Of a stretch of 64,000 bases of DNA, positions 44,976-54,964 are shown in pieces. The translations under genes and the position numbers were made by a program. Under the pieces are notes generated by a model that was given only the letters and a program-made list of their open reading frames with translations, searched no databases and was not told the origin of the DNA. Numbering within the stretch: position 1 is the first letter of the stretch; every line of letters begins with the position of its first letter. Source of the DNA: Photobacterium alginatilyticum (GTDB taxonomy: Bacteria > Pseudomonadota > Gammaproteobacteria > Enterobacterales > Vibrionaceae); the NCBI RefSeq assembly GCF_009910675.1, contig NZ_RSEJ01000021.1:52798-116797 (forward strand), given 5' to 3'.

Positions 44976-45872
44976 CTAGCTTTCTAGTATTATTGCCGGC
45001 AAAACCACATTCCTCACGCTTAGCTGAGTAAGTTGCTCGGCAAATGCAGTTATCTCTTCTTTGCTACACGTGGGCCAACTCAGTGCTTCGCCCGTTACGC
45101 CATGATGCTGGAAGGCATTGAGGCGGATGCGGGTATTCTCATCAGGTAACATAACGAGATAGTCAGCCAGCGCAGCAATTTCTGATTCGAAGTCGGTAAT
45201 TGTCGGAATGACTAATAACCGAAGCTCGTGCAGTTTGTTGTGATGACTAAGCAAGTGGATGGACTGAAATACCCTGTGATTATCACGGCCGGTTATCCAG
45301 CGGTGAGTGTCTTCCTGCCAGGCTTTCAAGTCGATCATTGCGCCATCAATATATGGGATAACTTTTTTCCACCCGGTTTCGCTCAGGCTGCCATTACTGT
45401 CAATCATGCAGCTTAGATGCTGAAGATCCGAATTCGATTTTATCGCCTGAAAAAGCTCAATGATGAAATTAAGCTGTAAGGTCGCCTCGCCGCCTGTAAC
45501 CGTAATACCGGTAATGAACAGGCTATTTTTGCGGATGACCGCAAGCATATCATCAACGGTATACTGCTGTGTTTTCGGGCTCGACTGGTTAGGGCAGACA
45601 GCAAGGCAGGTATCACAATGGGTGCAGGCATCGGCATTCCAGCGAATTTGGTTTTTATCTTTTGCGCCTGCAACCATGCTAAGCGCATTGGCTGGGCAAT
45701 GCTCGATACAGTCGCCGCAATGATCACATAGCCCGATGGTATGCGGGTTATGACAGTTCTTGCAATTGAAGTTACAGCCTTGCAGGAATATGACGAGCCT
45801 GTTGCCAGGCCCGTCGACGCAAGAGAAGGGCAGTATTTTACTGACCGTTGCAGTAGCAAGGCGACTGTTCAT
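44976..45872 (-). CDS. yjjW: Glycyl radical enzyme activase (radical SAM), YjjW
   Basis: 298 residues. ATG at 45872 is chosen over a TTG three codons upstream because an AAGAG site is better placed. Radical-SAM cluster motif CNFNCKNC near 32-39, followed by an inserted two-cluster ferredoxin segment (CDHCGDCIEHCP, CTHCDTCLAVCP) and the ITVTGGEATLQ glycine loop. It makes the glycyl radical on YjjI. Its start lies within the last 35 bases of yjjI, so the two are translationally coupled. Confidence 0.9.
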   Translation of the reverse strand: MNSRLATATVSKILPFSCVDGPGNRLVIFLQGCNFNCKNCHNPHTIGLCDHCGDCIEHCPANALSMVAGAKDKNQIRWNADACTHCDTCLAVCPNQSSPKTQQYTVDDMLAVIRKNSLFITGITVTGGEATLQLNFIIELFQAIKSNSDLQHLSCMIDSNGSLSETGWKKVIPYIDGAMIDLKAWQEDTHRWITGRDNHRVFQSIHLLSHHNKLHELRLLVIPTITDFESEIAALADYLVMLPDENTRIRLNAFQHHGVTGEALSWPTCSKEEITAFAEQLTQLSVRNVVLPAIILES

Positions 45873-47373
45873 ACGAAACAACTCTTGGTTTGCGGTTTAA
45901 GATGCCGGTATTGCTGGCTGCTTCTGCGCCAAGACCGGTGGTGTTGGTGCGCGAGCCGTTTTCTTTGAACTTGGCAATATCCGACAGCTTGATCATATAG
46001 CCTGTTACTCGAATTAAATCGTTCGATTCGACGTTGGCGGTAAACTCACGCATACCCAGGCTTAGTGCACCTTTACAAAGCTGGTACATTGCCTCGGGGT
46101 TGGACTTCACCGTTTCATCGATAGTGATAATATCGCTGATACCGGATGTGTAATACTGGTGGTGTTCGGCCAGAGCCTGAATATGGCTGACAGGATCCGG
46201 CTCTGTGCCGTAAGGTATGCGGACTCCCGGTGTGACATCAAGATCCAAACTGATCCCACCTTGAGCGTGTAGCAGCGCGCGATCATTATAGCCGTATGTT
46301 ACTGGCGTTGTTTTGACGATCTTATTCAGTGCTGATGAAATTTGATAACCAAGTTGGTTGGCTACTTCGTCATGGCCATAGCTTGCCTGTGTGTGTTCTT
46401 TCTCTAGTAAAATATTAACGGCCTCGGCCATACCGTATATACCGAACATAGGGGCGAATCGGGATTCATCGATTAGCTGCTCGTCGACCAGGAAGCTATC
46501 AAAGAAGTGAGAGTCTTGGTGTAAGAATGTCGTACGGGCTTCAATCAGCTCGTACATAAGTGAAGCGTAATGTGGCAGCACTTCCGAGAGAAAATCTTCC
46601 TGGTTTTTCGCTTTTAGGGCGACTTGCTTCAGGTTTAACCGAACAAGAGTATTGGCGCCACCAGCCAGAGGGAGCGAGTTGTAGCAGCTTACAATACCAA
46701 ACCCTTTTTCGTCATAGGCATTGGCATGAATCGGATAGTTGGCAATATGTGGCTTGCTGCATTCACAAATATTCTGCGCTGCGATCCGAAGAAGCTCATC
46801 TGGTGTGACTGCCGGGTCGTACATAAAGGTTAAATTCGGAGCTACCTGCTTCAGTTCTGCATCAATGCGAAGGATGGTACGGCAGACAATATTATCTGTT
46901 GGTCCGATATTAACATGCATGAAGGCATCGGGCAGGGTGCGATCTAGCATGATCCAAAATAGCTTTAGTTTTCGATAAAGAGTGTCTTCATCGACGCCAT
47001 CGGCAAAGGGCATCAGTATGTCGTCAAGTTGCCCGAGGTAAACCGGAATGTTGGTCACTGATGGAACATGGTGGTAGAGAATTGTCAGGGCATTGAGTGC
47101 TTCATCGAGATCTTTAGGTGCCGATAGCTCTAAATATCGAGAACCTTGTTGAAGGTACTTAGTATAATCAGGCAAAACATAACGAGGTTTGAACGGCGCG
47201 TTGCCTTCGAACATATCGCAGATGATGCCTTCATCCATTGCGGCCTTAACTGCGTAAGTAACCGGGACATTGGGAAGACTGGCATCGGCCTCTAAAGCCA
47301 GATAGGAAGATTTCTGCTTTGGTGTCAGTGTAGGATCGGTGACGATTTGGTGGAGTTTTGCCTGAATGGTCAT
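45838..47373 (-). CDS. yjjI: YjjI-family glycyl radical enzyme
   Basis: 511 residues from the ATG at 47373. An earlier in-frame start would add 36 residues that do not look like the family. The C-terminal glycyl-radical motif is IRVTGYMIKLSDIAKF; the Gly of RVTGY carries the radical. The active-site Cys region is FGIVSCYNSLPLAGGAN. The reaction of YjjI is unknown. Anaerobic, oxygen-sensitive, and activated by YjjW next door. I see no FNR palindrome I would trust upstream. Confidence 0.9.
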   Translation of the reverse strand: MTIQAKLHQIVTDPTLTPKQKSSYLALEADASLPNVPVTYAVKAAMDEGIICDMFEGNAPFKPRYVLPDYTKYLQQGSRYLELSAPKDLDEALNALTILYHHVPSVTNIPVYLGQLDDILMPFADGVDEDTLYRKLKLFWIMLDRTLPDAFMHVNIGPTDNIVCRTILRIDAELKQVAPNLTFMYDPAVTPDELLRIAAQNICECSKPHIANYPIHANAYDEKGFGIVSCYNSLPLAGGANTLVRLNLKQVALKAKNQEDFLSEVLPHYASLMYELIEARTTFLHQDSHFFDSFLVDEQLIDESRFAPMFGIYGMAEAVNILLEKEHTQASYGHDEVANQLGYQISSALNKIVKTTPVTYGYNDRALLHAQGGISLDLDVTPGVRIPYGTEPDPVSHIQALAEHHQYYTSGISDIITIDETVKSNPEAMYQLCKGALSLGMREFTANVESNDLIRVTGYMIKLSDIAKFKENGSRTNTTGLGAEAASNTGILNRKPRVVSYEQSPCYCNGQ

Positions 47374-47905
47374 AACTAATACCCATTTGAAACTTATGGT
47401 TACCACACTACCTTTTTTAGGTGATTTCCTGAAGTGAAAGTCTGAAAAGCTTGTTTTTGCGAAATGGAAATCCGCACTCAATGGTCACAAATTTACTTAC
47501 CTTGTAATTGTTGTTATTTTTGAAATGAACAGGGAACAATAAATAAAAATCTGTGTCATATAAACCTTCATTTAATACAAATGAGCTTTTTTGTAATAGA
47601 AATGAATAGTAATAATTAATTAAAAAACACTATTTACCATATAAATAGCAATAAAAAAGTGCTAGCAATCAAAGTGAACTTATAAAGCGTTATTTGATAA
47701 TAAGTTGTTGTTATTAAAGGTAAGTAAGAATTAATTTCGAAGGTGAGAACACTATAAACTTGTCATAGTGTGATTTTATTGACTAAATTTTAACATGCAG
47801 ACTAATTATATAGGATGTCGTAATTAGACTGGTGATATAAATGATTAAGCAATCATGGACAGAGAGCATTAAGCGCATTCTTCCTTAAACTAAGGACTGT
47901 ATATA
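47374..47905. other. AT-rich divergent region yjjI / ldtD-like
   Basis: About 530 bases, very AT-rich, no gene. It must contain both divergent promoters. A half-site TGTGATTTTATTGAC near 47769 is too degenerate to call as CRP. ATG-proximal AAGGA serves the transpeptidase gene. Confidence 0.4.
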
Positions 47906-49618
47906 ATGTTCAAAATGATTCGGACAGCTCGACTTGGATTTAGCTTGCTTTCCCTTATGCTGGTAACCAGCCCGGTGGTGATGGCCGTTCAAAGCCAAGC
48001 AAGCCAAAGTCAAACCGGTCAAACTCAGGCTGCTCGCAGCCAGTTAGATTGGCAGTTGCTTAATAAGCACGAATTAACCAGTCAAAATCAGTTATGTCGG
48101 GATTCCATCCAGTCCAATCTTTATACCTATAACGTCTGCTTTCCTGCCGCTGTTGCAACAATCTACAAGGAAAATGACTACTTTCCAATTTGGGCAGACG
48201 ACACATCACGTCAAGAACTCTTGGTTCAGTTGAAGTCATTGGTCTATGCCGATCTGGTTCCGGGGCTGGATAAGCGTCTCTCTGAACTTGAAAGTCTTGT
48301 TCAATTCCATGATCTACGAAGCTTTGATCTTCTTGCCACGGATTCTCTGTTGATCTATCAGGCAATCATTGCCCAGATACAAGCTACCCCTGGTTTGCTG
48401 TTCAAGCACCATTATTTAACGGTTCCTACGGGCATATCAATTGAGCGACATCATTCACTTTCTGCTGCATCGATAAAGGGTGAGCTCAATCGCCTTCGTC
48501 CCCAAATCAAGCGCTTCGAACGCTCGGTTGCACTTGCTGAGCGGCTTCGTAGCCAGACTCCTCATCAATTGAATTTCACCGGGAACAAGCGTTTGATCAA
48601 AGAGGATCAACCCATCGTTCAAGGCCATTTGTTGCTTGATGTGCTCTATAGCTATGGCGATATTAGCCAAATTGATTATGAGGTACTGAGTGATCATGAG
48701 GAGGTCAGGAATACAGGAGAGGTCACCTATGCTATTAAAGCGTTCCAGCGTCGGAACGGGCTCGAAGATGATGGTGTTATCGGTCCGGCGACAGCGAGAC
48801 AGCTTGCCTTGCCTTATTCAGAGGTTGCCCGGGTAATTGCCCTGAATTTACAGCGAAGCCGTTTCGGAACCAAAGCGGCGGACAGACCGTTAATTCAAGT
48901 TAATATACCGGACTATATGTTAAGGATGACTCAGCAAGACCAGGTGCTTTTCGAATCCAAGGTGATCGTAGGCAGAACAAGTCGGCCAACATATTTGTTT
49001 TCATCCTCGCTCAATACCATGGTCGTCAACCCTTACTGGAATGTGCCCACGACCATTAAGCAGGAAGATGTCATTCCGAAGGTGAAAGAATCAGTCAACT
49101 ACCTGGCTGAGAAGAATTTAAAGATAGTCAAAAGCTGGCGAGATCGCAGCGTTATCTTGCCAGAGCAGATTGAGTGGAGCACGGTGGATCCTGAAACCTT
49201 CCCCTACGAGTTTCAGCAAGGGCCAGGACCGGCCAATGCATTGGGAAAGGTGAAATTTCTGATGCCTAATGACTACTCCGTGTTTTTGCATGATACGCCC
49301 GCACGAAGCCTGTTTAACAAGAAAAGGCGCAATTTTAGTTCCGGTTGCGTAAGAGTAGAGAAAGCCGATGAACTGGCAGAATTAATCTTGCAGCATCAAC
49401 GTCGTGAAGGAATTGCGCCTTACCACCAGATGGTTAGCGATGAGCAACAAGACACGGTGAGTCTGGCACGAAGGGTAAATGTTGATTTCATGTATCTGAC
49501 AGCCTGGGTTGACGAAAATGAGCAGCTCCAGTTACGTGAGGATATTTATGGCTATGACCGTCCCGGAGAGAAGAGTGTCGAGCCGCAATATATCACCTTG
49601 AAAGACTTCAGGTATTAG
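47906..49618 (+). CDS. ldtD: L,D-transpeptidase of the YcbB (LdtD) type
   Basis: 570 residues. Signal peptide about 1-27 (LGFSLLSLMLVTSPVVMA). A peptidoglycan-binding domain at about 270-300 (AIKAFQRRNGLEDDGVIGPATARQL) and a YkuD catalytic domain with HDTPARSLFNKKRRNFSSGCVRVE split over about 455-480; the Cys of SSGCVR is the nucleophile. It forms 3-3 crosslinks in the periplasm and is linked in E. coli to beta-lactam tolerance and envelope stress. Size and order match YcbB. Confidence 0.9.
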   Translation: MFKMIRTARLGFSLLSLMLVTSPVVMAVQSQASQSQTGQTQAARSQLDWQLLNKHELTSQNQLCRDSIQSNLYTYNVCFPAAVATIYKENDYFPIWADDTSRQELLVQLKSLVYADLVPGLDKRLSELESLVQFHDLRSFDLLATDSLLIYQAIIAQIQATPGLLFKHHYLTVPTGISIERHHSLSAASIKGELNRLRPQIKRFERSVALAERLRSQTPHQLNFTGNKRLIKEDQPIVQGHLLLDVLYSYGDISQIDYEVLSDHEEVRNTGEVTYAIKAFQRRNGLEDDGVIGPATARQLALPYSEVARVIALNLQRSRFGTKAADRPLIQVNIPDYMLRMTQQDQVLFESKVIVGRTSRPTYLFSSSLNTMVVNPYWNVPTTIKQEDVIPKVKESVNYLAEKNLKIVKSWRDRSVILPEQIEWSTVDPETFPYEFQQGPGPANALGKVKFLMPNDYSVFLHDTPARSLFNKKRRNFSSGCVRVEKADELAELILQHQRREGIAPYHQMVSDEQQDTVSLARRVNVDFMYLTAWVDENEQLQLREDIYGYDRPGEKSVEPQYITLKDFRY

Positions 49619-49651
49619 TTAGTCTGAACTCACCAGGGAAAAGCGAGAGAA

Positions 49652-49683
49652 AAGCCTGATCCCTTATTGAGTTCAGGCTTTAG
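49652..49683. terminator. Bidirectional terminator
   Basis: AAGCCTGA (49652-49659) and TCAGGCTT (49673-49680) between convergent ldtD and the TerC-family gene. Confidence 0.75.
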
Positions 49684-49706
49684 TGTATACCCTAGCTAGT
49701 CTTTTA

Positions 49707-50654
49707 TTACGAAGCCGTTGCGGTTCGTGTTTTCCATAGCGAGCCAATTATCGCTGTCGATATTGTCAGAATGATGACAAACAACGAAACCGGTGTCGGG
49801 ATAGCCCAGCTGGTTTCCATCAATAGCATTTTGATACCAATAAAGCTGAGGATGAACGCAAGCGCCGGACGCAGGTAACTAAACCGTGTCAGCATACCCT
49901 CTAGAACAAAGTACAATGAACGCAGTCCGAGCAGGGCAAATACGTTTGCAGTTAATACCAGAAATGGTTCCTTGGTTACCGCAAAGATCGCCGGGATCGA
50001 ATCCAGAGCAAACATAACATCTGTCAGTGCAATAACGGCGATAACAATCATCAGCGGTGTCGCTATCCAGCCTTTGTTATCCTTGATAAGGATTTTCGTA
50101 CCCTGATAGTTATCACTTACCCGGAAGCATTTCTTAACCAGCCTAACTGGTGCTGAATCCGAGAAGTCTTCTTGCTCGTCGTCCTCTTCGCGCCATAATT
50201 TATAGCCCGTATATAGCAGGAATGCAGCGAACACATAGAGTACCCAATGGAACTGGCTTAATAGCTCGGCACCGACTGCAATCATGATCCCGCGAAGGAT
50301 TAATGCGCCGACCACACCAAGCATCAGTACTCGGGGACGAATCGCTTCAGGGACGGCAAACTGGCCGAAGATCAGGGCAAATACGAACAGGTTGTCGACA
50401 CTGAGCGACTTTTCCAATAGATAGCCTGTTAGAAATGCCGTTGCAGCCTCACTGTTGGTATAACTACTGTCTGGGGCCATTTGCTGCCAATACAGATAGA
50501 GCACAACATTAAAGGTCAAAGCGAGTGCAACCCAGAATAGGCTCCAGATAGCGGCCTTTTTGATAGTGACCTTACCGCCACGGGTTTGGTACAAGTCCAG
50601 CGCCAGCATGATGACAGTTAGAACAGCGAACCCTTCATAGCTAAAAAGGCTCAT
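49707..50654 (-). CDS. alx: TerC/Alx-family inner-membrane protein
   Basis: 315 residues from the ATG at 50654, which has AAGGAG at ideal distance; an upstream ATG would add 21 polar residues. Nine hydrophobic segments, with TerC acidic motifs: ALTFNVVLYLY, EKSLSVDNLFVFALIF, and ITDVMFALDSIPAIFAVTK (here ALTDVMF). Alx exports Mn2+ in E. coli and responds to alkaline pH and Mn through a yybP-ykoY riboswitch; I looked for that leader and did not find its consensus. Monocistronic. Confidence 0.88.
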   Translation of the reverse strand: MSLFSYEGFAVLTVIMLALDLYQTRGGKVTIKKAAIWSLFWVALALTFNVVLYLYWQQMAPDSSYTNSEAATAFLTGYLLEKSLSVDNLFVFALIFGQFAVPEAIRPRVLMLGVVGALILRGIMIAVGAELLSQFHWVLYVFAAFLLYTGYKLWREEDDEQEDFSDSAPVRLVKKCFRVSDNYQGTKILIKDNKGWIATPLMIVIAVIALTDVMFALDSIPAIFAVTKEPFLVLTANVFALLGLRSLYFVLEGMLTRFSYLRPALAFILSFIGIKMLLMETSWAIPTPVSLFVIILTISTAIIGSLWKTRTATAS

Positions 50655-51182
50655 GGTTTTCTCCTTCCGAATGTGCGCGGAAGGGACGGGTGACGTAAGA
50701 AAAGCCTGACCTTCCACGCATTATAAAACAGCACAAGTGTGCATTAATAATGGCGTTGGTCTCGTCAGAATGGTGCTAAATGTCATGAAATAACAAGCAA
50801 ATCCATTCTCGACTGCCGGAAGCATGACGCTTCGGGATGACGACAGGCGAACAATTGGTGACTACTCCCCAAACAGGGGCATTCTATGAAAACTTTGGGG
50901 TAAGCGCTATCATTATTTCCCTCTCTTTCACGTATTTTTACAAGCTTCCTTACACAACTATTGCAAATGGTATTAGTGTTCGTGATGTTGATCATAACTT
51001 CAATAAATAAGCGCTCATTCTTATTCGGATAGCTAATTGGTATTTATGGATTTACTGTTAGTATTCTTTGTAATTGTTAGGGAATTAATAATTACATCTT
51101 TTCAACTTTTTTCTTAACAATTATATGCGGCATGCTCCTTAGGTGTTTTTCGGCTATTTTTTTTGAAGGTGAAGGCTTAGAA
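50655..51182. other. Divergent intergenic region alx / chemoreceptor
   Basis: About 530 bases. On the alx side, TATAAT on the minus strand at about 50719-50724 with TTAATG 16 bases before is a plausible promoter. Nothing else recognisable; small minus-strand frames lack support. Confidence 0.4.
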
Positions 51183-53162
51183 ATGGCAAGTTTATCTCTT
51201 GTTAAGAAAATAATAACGGGTGTTTCGTTGCTGGTTTTATTCATTGCATCAATTGGTACCTGGATGGCGGTGAATAAAATTTCAGATTTAACGCAAACAA
51301 ATATACGTAACGGGTTGGCGACACAAGTGAGTGAGAAAGCTCAGTTCGCAAAAGGCTATGTCCTTAAATATCAAGCTGTTGTAGATACATTTCTTAATGG
51401 TCCAGATTTGCAGGATTTTATCGAGCAAAGAAATGACCATGAAGAATTATTGAATTCAAAGGAATACAATTCAATCTTGAAATACATTAACAGGATGAAT
51501 GAAGTTGACTCTAATTTATTCAGCTTATTTTTCTCTCTGGATAAAACGGGAGAGTATTTTGATTCCTCTGGGCGATATTTTGATCCAAGTGTTGATTTAA
51601 AGCAGCGGCCATGGTGGAAAACAACGATAAATAACAGAGGTCCCTGGTTGACCACGGCGATCGATGTGCGAAACGGTAATCTAAATGGTGCTATTTATAT
51701 GCCTGTTTATGATGACTCTGGTGCATTAAAATTCATCGGCGGAGCCGACATAAAAATTACTGCTTTGCAAAAAGCCCTGTTGGATGAAACGCGTTATTTA
51801 GGTCAAGGAACGCCTTTCTTATTCAACGGTAATGGCGATGTGATGCTGTTTTCAGGTATGGATTCTGAGCAAGTTAAAGAGCTTACACTAGAAAAGCTGG
51901 ATCGAGAAAATGCAGGGTTCTCACAGTTGCGCCAGGCTGAACACAATACGGCCACCTGGTTCTCGGAAGTCGAGTGGCAGGGACGCAAACAGCTAGTGGC
52001 TATTCAGGATATTGCTCTTGACTACCCGAAAATGGACTGGAAACTTGCACTGATGGTGCCAATGTCTATGGTCGAAGAACCGGTCAGTGCCGCCAGAATG
52101 CAAGCCATTATATTCGCAGTATTGGGCGTAGTGGTGCTTGCTGGTGCGTTGGGCTTGTTCTGCATGAAATCTTTGGCTCCATTGAATCAAGCGGCGATGG
52201 CTATGCGGGATATCGCTCATGGTGATGGTGATTTAACCCAGCGTCTGAGCATGGAGCGTGAAGATGAAATTGGCCGCGTTGCTGTGGCATTTAATGATTT
52301 TGCCAGCAAGATCCAAGGTTTGATTAAACATAGCCGTGAATTGGCCGGGCATGTAGAGCAGAACAGTCGTGGGATGGAACAGACTATCAAGGCAACCAAT
52401 GATGCTGTTCAGGTACAAAAAGATGAGCTGGACCAGATTGCTACCGCCGCTACTGAAATGGGGCACGCCGTTCGTGAGATTTCTGCTAACGCCGAGCAAA
52501 CGCGTACCATGACCCAAGATGCCGAAGGACTGGTCTCTACAAGCCATACCACAGTACTGTCGGCTATCAGGAATGTAGAACTGTTGTCGGAAGAGATCTT
52601 CAATGCCGAAGAACTCGTACTGAATCTTCGTCATGACGCTGATCAGATTGGTCAGGTTCTCGGTGTTATCAGTGATATTGCCGATCAGACAAATTTGCTG
52701 GCGTTGAACGCGGCGATTGAGGCGGCCCGTGCGGGTGAATATGGCCGGGGTTTTGCCGTTGTTGCCGATGAGGTACGCAGCCTTGCCAGCAAGACGCAGC
52801 AGTCGACTGTTGATATTCGGAAAATCATCGAGCAATTGCAGTCTAATACTCAAAACGTGGCTTCTGTGATGGGGCGTAATCGAACTCAGGCTGAGCAGAC
52901 AACCACGGAGTCACGAAACGTCGGTGAGGTACTGGATCAAATTATGAGCGCTATTTCAAACATCCAGGCACAGACAGAGCAAATTGCCTGCGCGACCTCC
53001 GAACAGACCGAAGTGGTCCAGGAAATCGGCCGCAATGTGAATCGTGTTAATGATATGGCTGATGAAACAAGTGCCCAGATGGAGGTTGCAGTGAGTGAAA
53101 CTCAGCAGCTTAATCATAATAACGGTGAGCTACAGAAGGCGATAAACCAGTTCAAGGTGTAG
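51183..53162 (+). CDS. Methyl-accepting chemotaxis protein with dCache sensor
   Basis: 659 residues from the ATG at 51183, preceded by GAAGGTGAAGG. TM1 at about 12-32, a periplasmic dCache-type sensor (RPWWKTTINNRGPWLTTAIDVRNG, GGADIKITALQKALL) to about 300, TM2 at about 306-328, HAMP, and a complete signalling domain with ADQTNLLALNAAIEAARAGE, the hairpin tip for CheA/CheW. dCache domains with this WWK...D pattern often bind amino acids or related metabolites. Monocistronic. Confidence 0.93.
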   Translation: MASLSLVKKIITGVSLLVLFIASIGTWMAVNKISDLTQTNIRNGLATQVSEKAQFAKGYVLKYQAVVDTFLNGPDLQDFIEQRNDHEELLNSKEYNSILKYINRMNEVDSNLFSLFFSLDKTGEYFDSSGRYFDPSVDLKQRPWWKTTINNRGPWLTTAIDVRNGNLNGAIYMPVYDDSGALKFIGGADIKITALQKALLDETRYLGQGTPFLFNGNGDVMLFSGMDSEQVKELTLEKLDRENAGFSQLRQAEHNTATWFSEVEWQGRKQLVAIQDIALDYPKMDWKLALMVPMSMVEEPVSAARMQAIIFAVLGVVVLAGALGLFCMKSLAPLNQAAMAMRDIAHGDGDLTQRLSMEREDEIGRVAVAFNDFASKIQGLIKHSRELAGHVEQNSRGMEQTIKATNDAVQVQKDELDQIATAATEMGHAVREISANAEQTRTMTQDAEGLVSTSHTTVLSAIRNVELLSEEIFNAEELVLNLRHDADQIGQVLGVISDIADQTNLLALNAAIEAARAGEYGRGFAVVADEVRSLASKTQQSTVDIRKIIEQLQSNTQNVASVMGRNRTQAEQTTTESRNVGEVLDQIMSAISNIQAQTEQIACATSEQTEVVQEIGRNVNRVNDMADETSAQMEVAVSETQQLNHNNGELQKAINQFKV

Positions 53163-53201
53163 GTTACTTGTTCCTCTGCGTATAGAAAACCTATAAATGG
53201 T

Positions 53202-53232
53202 AAGCCCGTGACTGTCATCGTTGCGGGTTTTT
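53202..53232 (+). terminator. Terminator of the chemoreceptor gene
   Basis: AAGCCCG near 53202 pairs with CGGGTTT near 53224 across a loose loop, followed by TTTTT. Confidence 0.55.
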
Positions 53233-53408
53233 ATCTTTCAGGGAAAGGTGTTTTAAACTGGCAAAATTTCAAATTGATACAATACTTAACCGATACTGAA
53301 TGTTGGTTTTTTAATCAGTGCAAAAAAAGATTCTTGAATAGATAGCCGCGTTTTGATCCATTCAACTTGATATTGTCATAATGAGCCTAATTTCATAGGG
53401 AATAGATT

Positions 53409-53567
53409 ATGGAAAGAAAAATGCTGATTCGGAATATTTCTTATATGGAGCGCGAGCTATCTCAAATGAAAAAGGAGTTGGCGTCGCTTGATGCAAGGTG
53501 GGAGCAGCAGGAGAAAGGTGACTACCGGCATATTGAAGATGATGTAATGTCGGATGACCGACGATAG
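53409..53567 (+). CDS. Small coiled-coil hypothetical protein (52 aa)
   Basis: Fifty-two residues, MERKMLIRNISYMERELSQM and onward, charged and amphipathic, ending in an acidic/basic tail. AGGGA lies 10 bases upstream of the ATG and a strong terminator follows the stop by 25 bases, which supports a real small gene. It may form a short coiled coil. No family recognised. Confidence 0.6.
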   Translation: MERKMLIRNISYMERELSQMKKELASLDARWEQQEKGDYRHIEDDVMSDDRR

Positions 53568-53592
53568 AGCTCAGCACAGGTTGAATTAACGT

Positions 53593-53620
53593 AAAGGGGA
53601 TGGTCAAAGCCATCCCCTTT
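53593..53620. terminator. Bidirectional terminator
   Basis: AAAGGGGATGG (53593-53603) and CCATCCCCTTT (53610-53620), perfect 11-bp stem, after the small gene and facing the porin gene. Confidence 0.85.
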
Positions 53621-53706
53621 GCTTGTGAGGAACAAGTCAGCAGCCGGGTGAGCGGTGAACGTCCATAAGCCGTATCAACAGTAAAGCTATTACATACGAT
53701 TAATGT

Positions 53707-54951
53707 CTATATAAATATTCGCCCTCTAAGGCCAAGCACAAAGACATTGCTTTCGTCTGAAAGCAGCGGGTTATTGATCCATTGTAGATCCGGAGTGAGC
53801 TGAAAGTAGCTCCCAAACTGCATGTTGTAGAAGACTTCTACGACGGATTGGCTATCATTCGTTCCCCAAGCCTCTTCGTTTGCCTGACTCCAGTTAATGG
53901 CAAAGCCAAGATTATTATTTGGTGCACCTAGTGAAAAGTAGCCAAATCCAGCCGATATCGAGGTTTCATACAGTGCAGCATCGCCCTCAAATGAGAAACC
54001 ACCGCGCAAGAACGGCATGATATGCGGTGTGACAAAGTAACTGAATGAGTAATTCAATCCCTGACTTGTAAGCGCACTATGCCTGGCACTTCCGTCATCA
54101 TTAAATGTTGGGTCAATATGCCAGTAGGTCAGGTGCATGTTATCGGTGTAGATCTGTTCTTGTGAGGCGGTCCAGCCAAGCTCTACAGAAGTAAAAAAAT
54201 CGTTGTCGTTAAAGAAAGTATCAAAACCTTCAAACACATCTTCAAAGTCCGAACGCCCATTAGCATCGGCCACCCCCGCAACGACATAGATATTGTCGGT
54301 AATCATATGGCCGGCAGAGAGGGACAGTAGGCCATCATCTGGTAGGCCGATTGTACCAGCCCCTGTCTGGAAGGCTAAATTGGAGAATGCAGTCCATGGA
54401 CTAGCCAGAGCGTAGGTATCAACATAGTCGGTTACATCCTGAAAGCCCACAATGAATGAGGTATTACCGTTGTTCAGACGTTGCTTCCAATAAAGGTTCG
54501 TAAGGCGACCACCTTGGTCATTAAATGCTGGCTGAATGAGGCCAATGTAGCCTAAGCTTTCTTTACCACTGAAACTAGAAAGAAAGGCATAATCTTTAGG
54601 AGGGGTATCAGAGTAGGCATGACGGTGCTCAACTTTCCATACTAAGGAACCCATATTTTGGGTAGCATGCCCCACGATGTCCCACTGACCATAGAAACGA
54701 GCCACGCCACCACTGGTATTCACACGATTCCCTTCGCTACCATTGGCAGAATTAAAGCCAACCGCACTATAATCGATTCCGAAAGTAACGCCTTCTTTTG
54801 CAAGTTCTTCACGCCATGAGCGTTTTTGGGCAGTCTGTTCCTGAATAGTATTGTCTACGGAATCAGGGCCTCCAAAATTAGCGGCCGAGACAGACGTTGG
54901 GAGCAACGACGCAACCAGGAATCCGCTGACATTGATCTTAGTGTGCAGCAT
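53707..54951 (-). CDS. OprB-family outer-membrane porin
   Basis: 414 residues. Signal peptide ends at about VSAAN. The mature protein is rich in aromatic, alternating beta strands, starts with a short coiled part (QEQTAQKRSWREELAKEGVTFGIDYSA split) and ends ...NVFVLGLRGRIFI with a terminal aromatic pattern of outer-membrane barrels. LAKEGVTFGIDY and YGQWDIVG are typical of OprB carbohydrate-selective porins. Last of a three-gene operon, 13 bases after the DUF3299 gene; the substrate could relate to the amidohydrolase in the same operon. Confidence 0.82.
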   Translation of the reverse strand: MLHTKINVSGFLVASLLPTSVSAANFGGPDSVDNTIQEQTAQKRSWREELAKEGVTFGIDYSAVGFNSANGSEGNRVNTSGGVARFYGQWDIVGHATQNMGSLVWKVEHRHAYSDTPPKDYAFLSSFSGKESLGYIGLIQPAFNDQGGRLTNLYWKQRLNNGNTSFIVGFQDVTDYVDTYALASPWTAFSNLAFQTGAGTIGLPDDGLLSLSAGHMITDNIYVVAGVADANGRSDFEDVFEGFDTFFNDNDFFTSVELGWTASQEQIYTDNMHLTYWHIDPTFNDDGSARHSALTSQGLNYSFSYFVTPHIMPFLRGGFSFEGDAALYETSISAGFGYFSLGAPNNNLGFAINWSQANEEAWGTNDSQSVVEVFYNMQFGSYFQLTPDLQWINNPLLSDESNVFVLGLRGRIFI

Positions 54952-54964
54952 AATCTACCTTTAA

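Noticed and set aside
47374..47481. 36-residue N-terminal extension of YjjI
   Set aside because: The extension does not resemble the family and the ATG at 47373 matches the usual YjjI start.
50655..50760. yybP-ykoY (Mn) riboswitch in the alx leader
   Set aside because: The leader is short and the conserved purine-rich junctions were not found by eye; a covariance search would decide.
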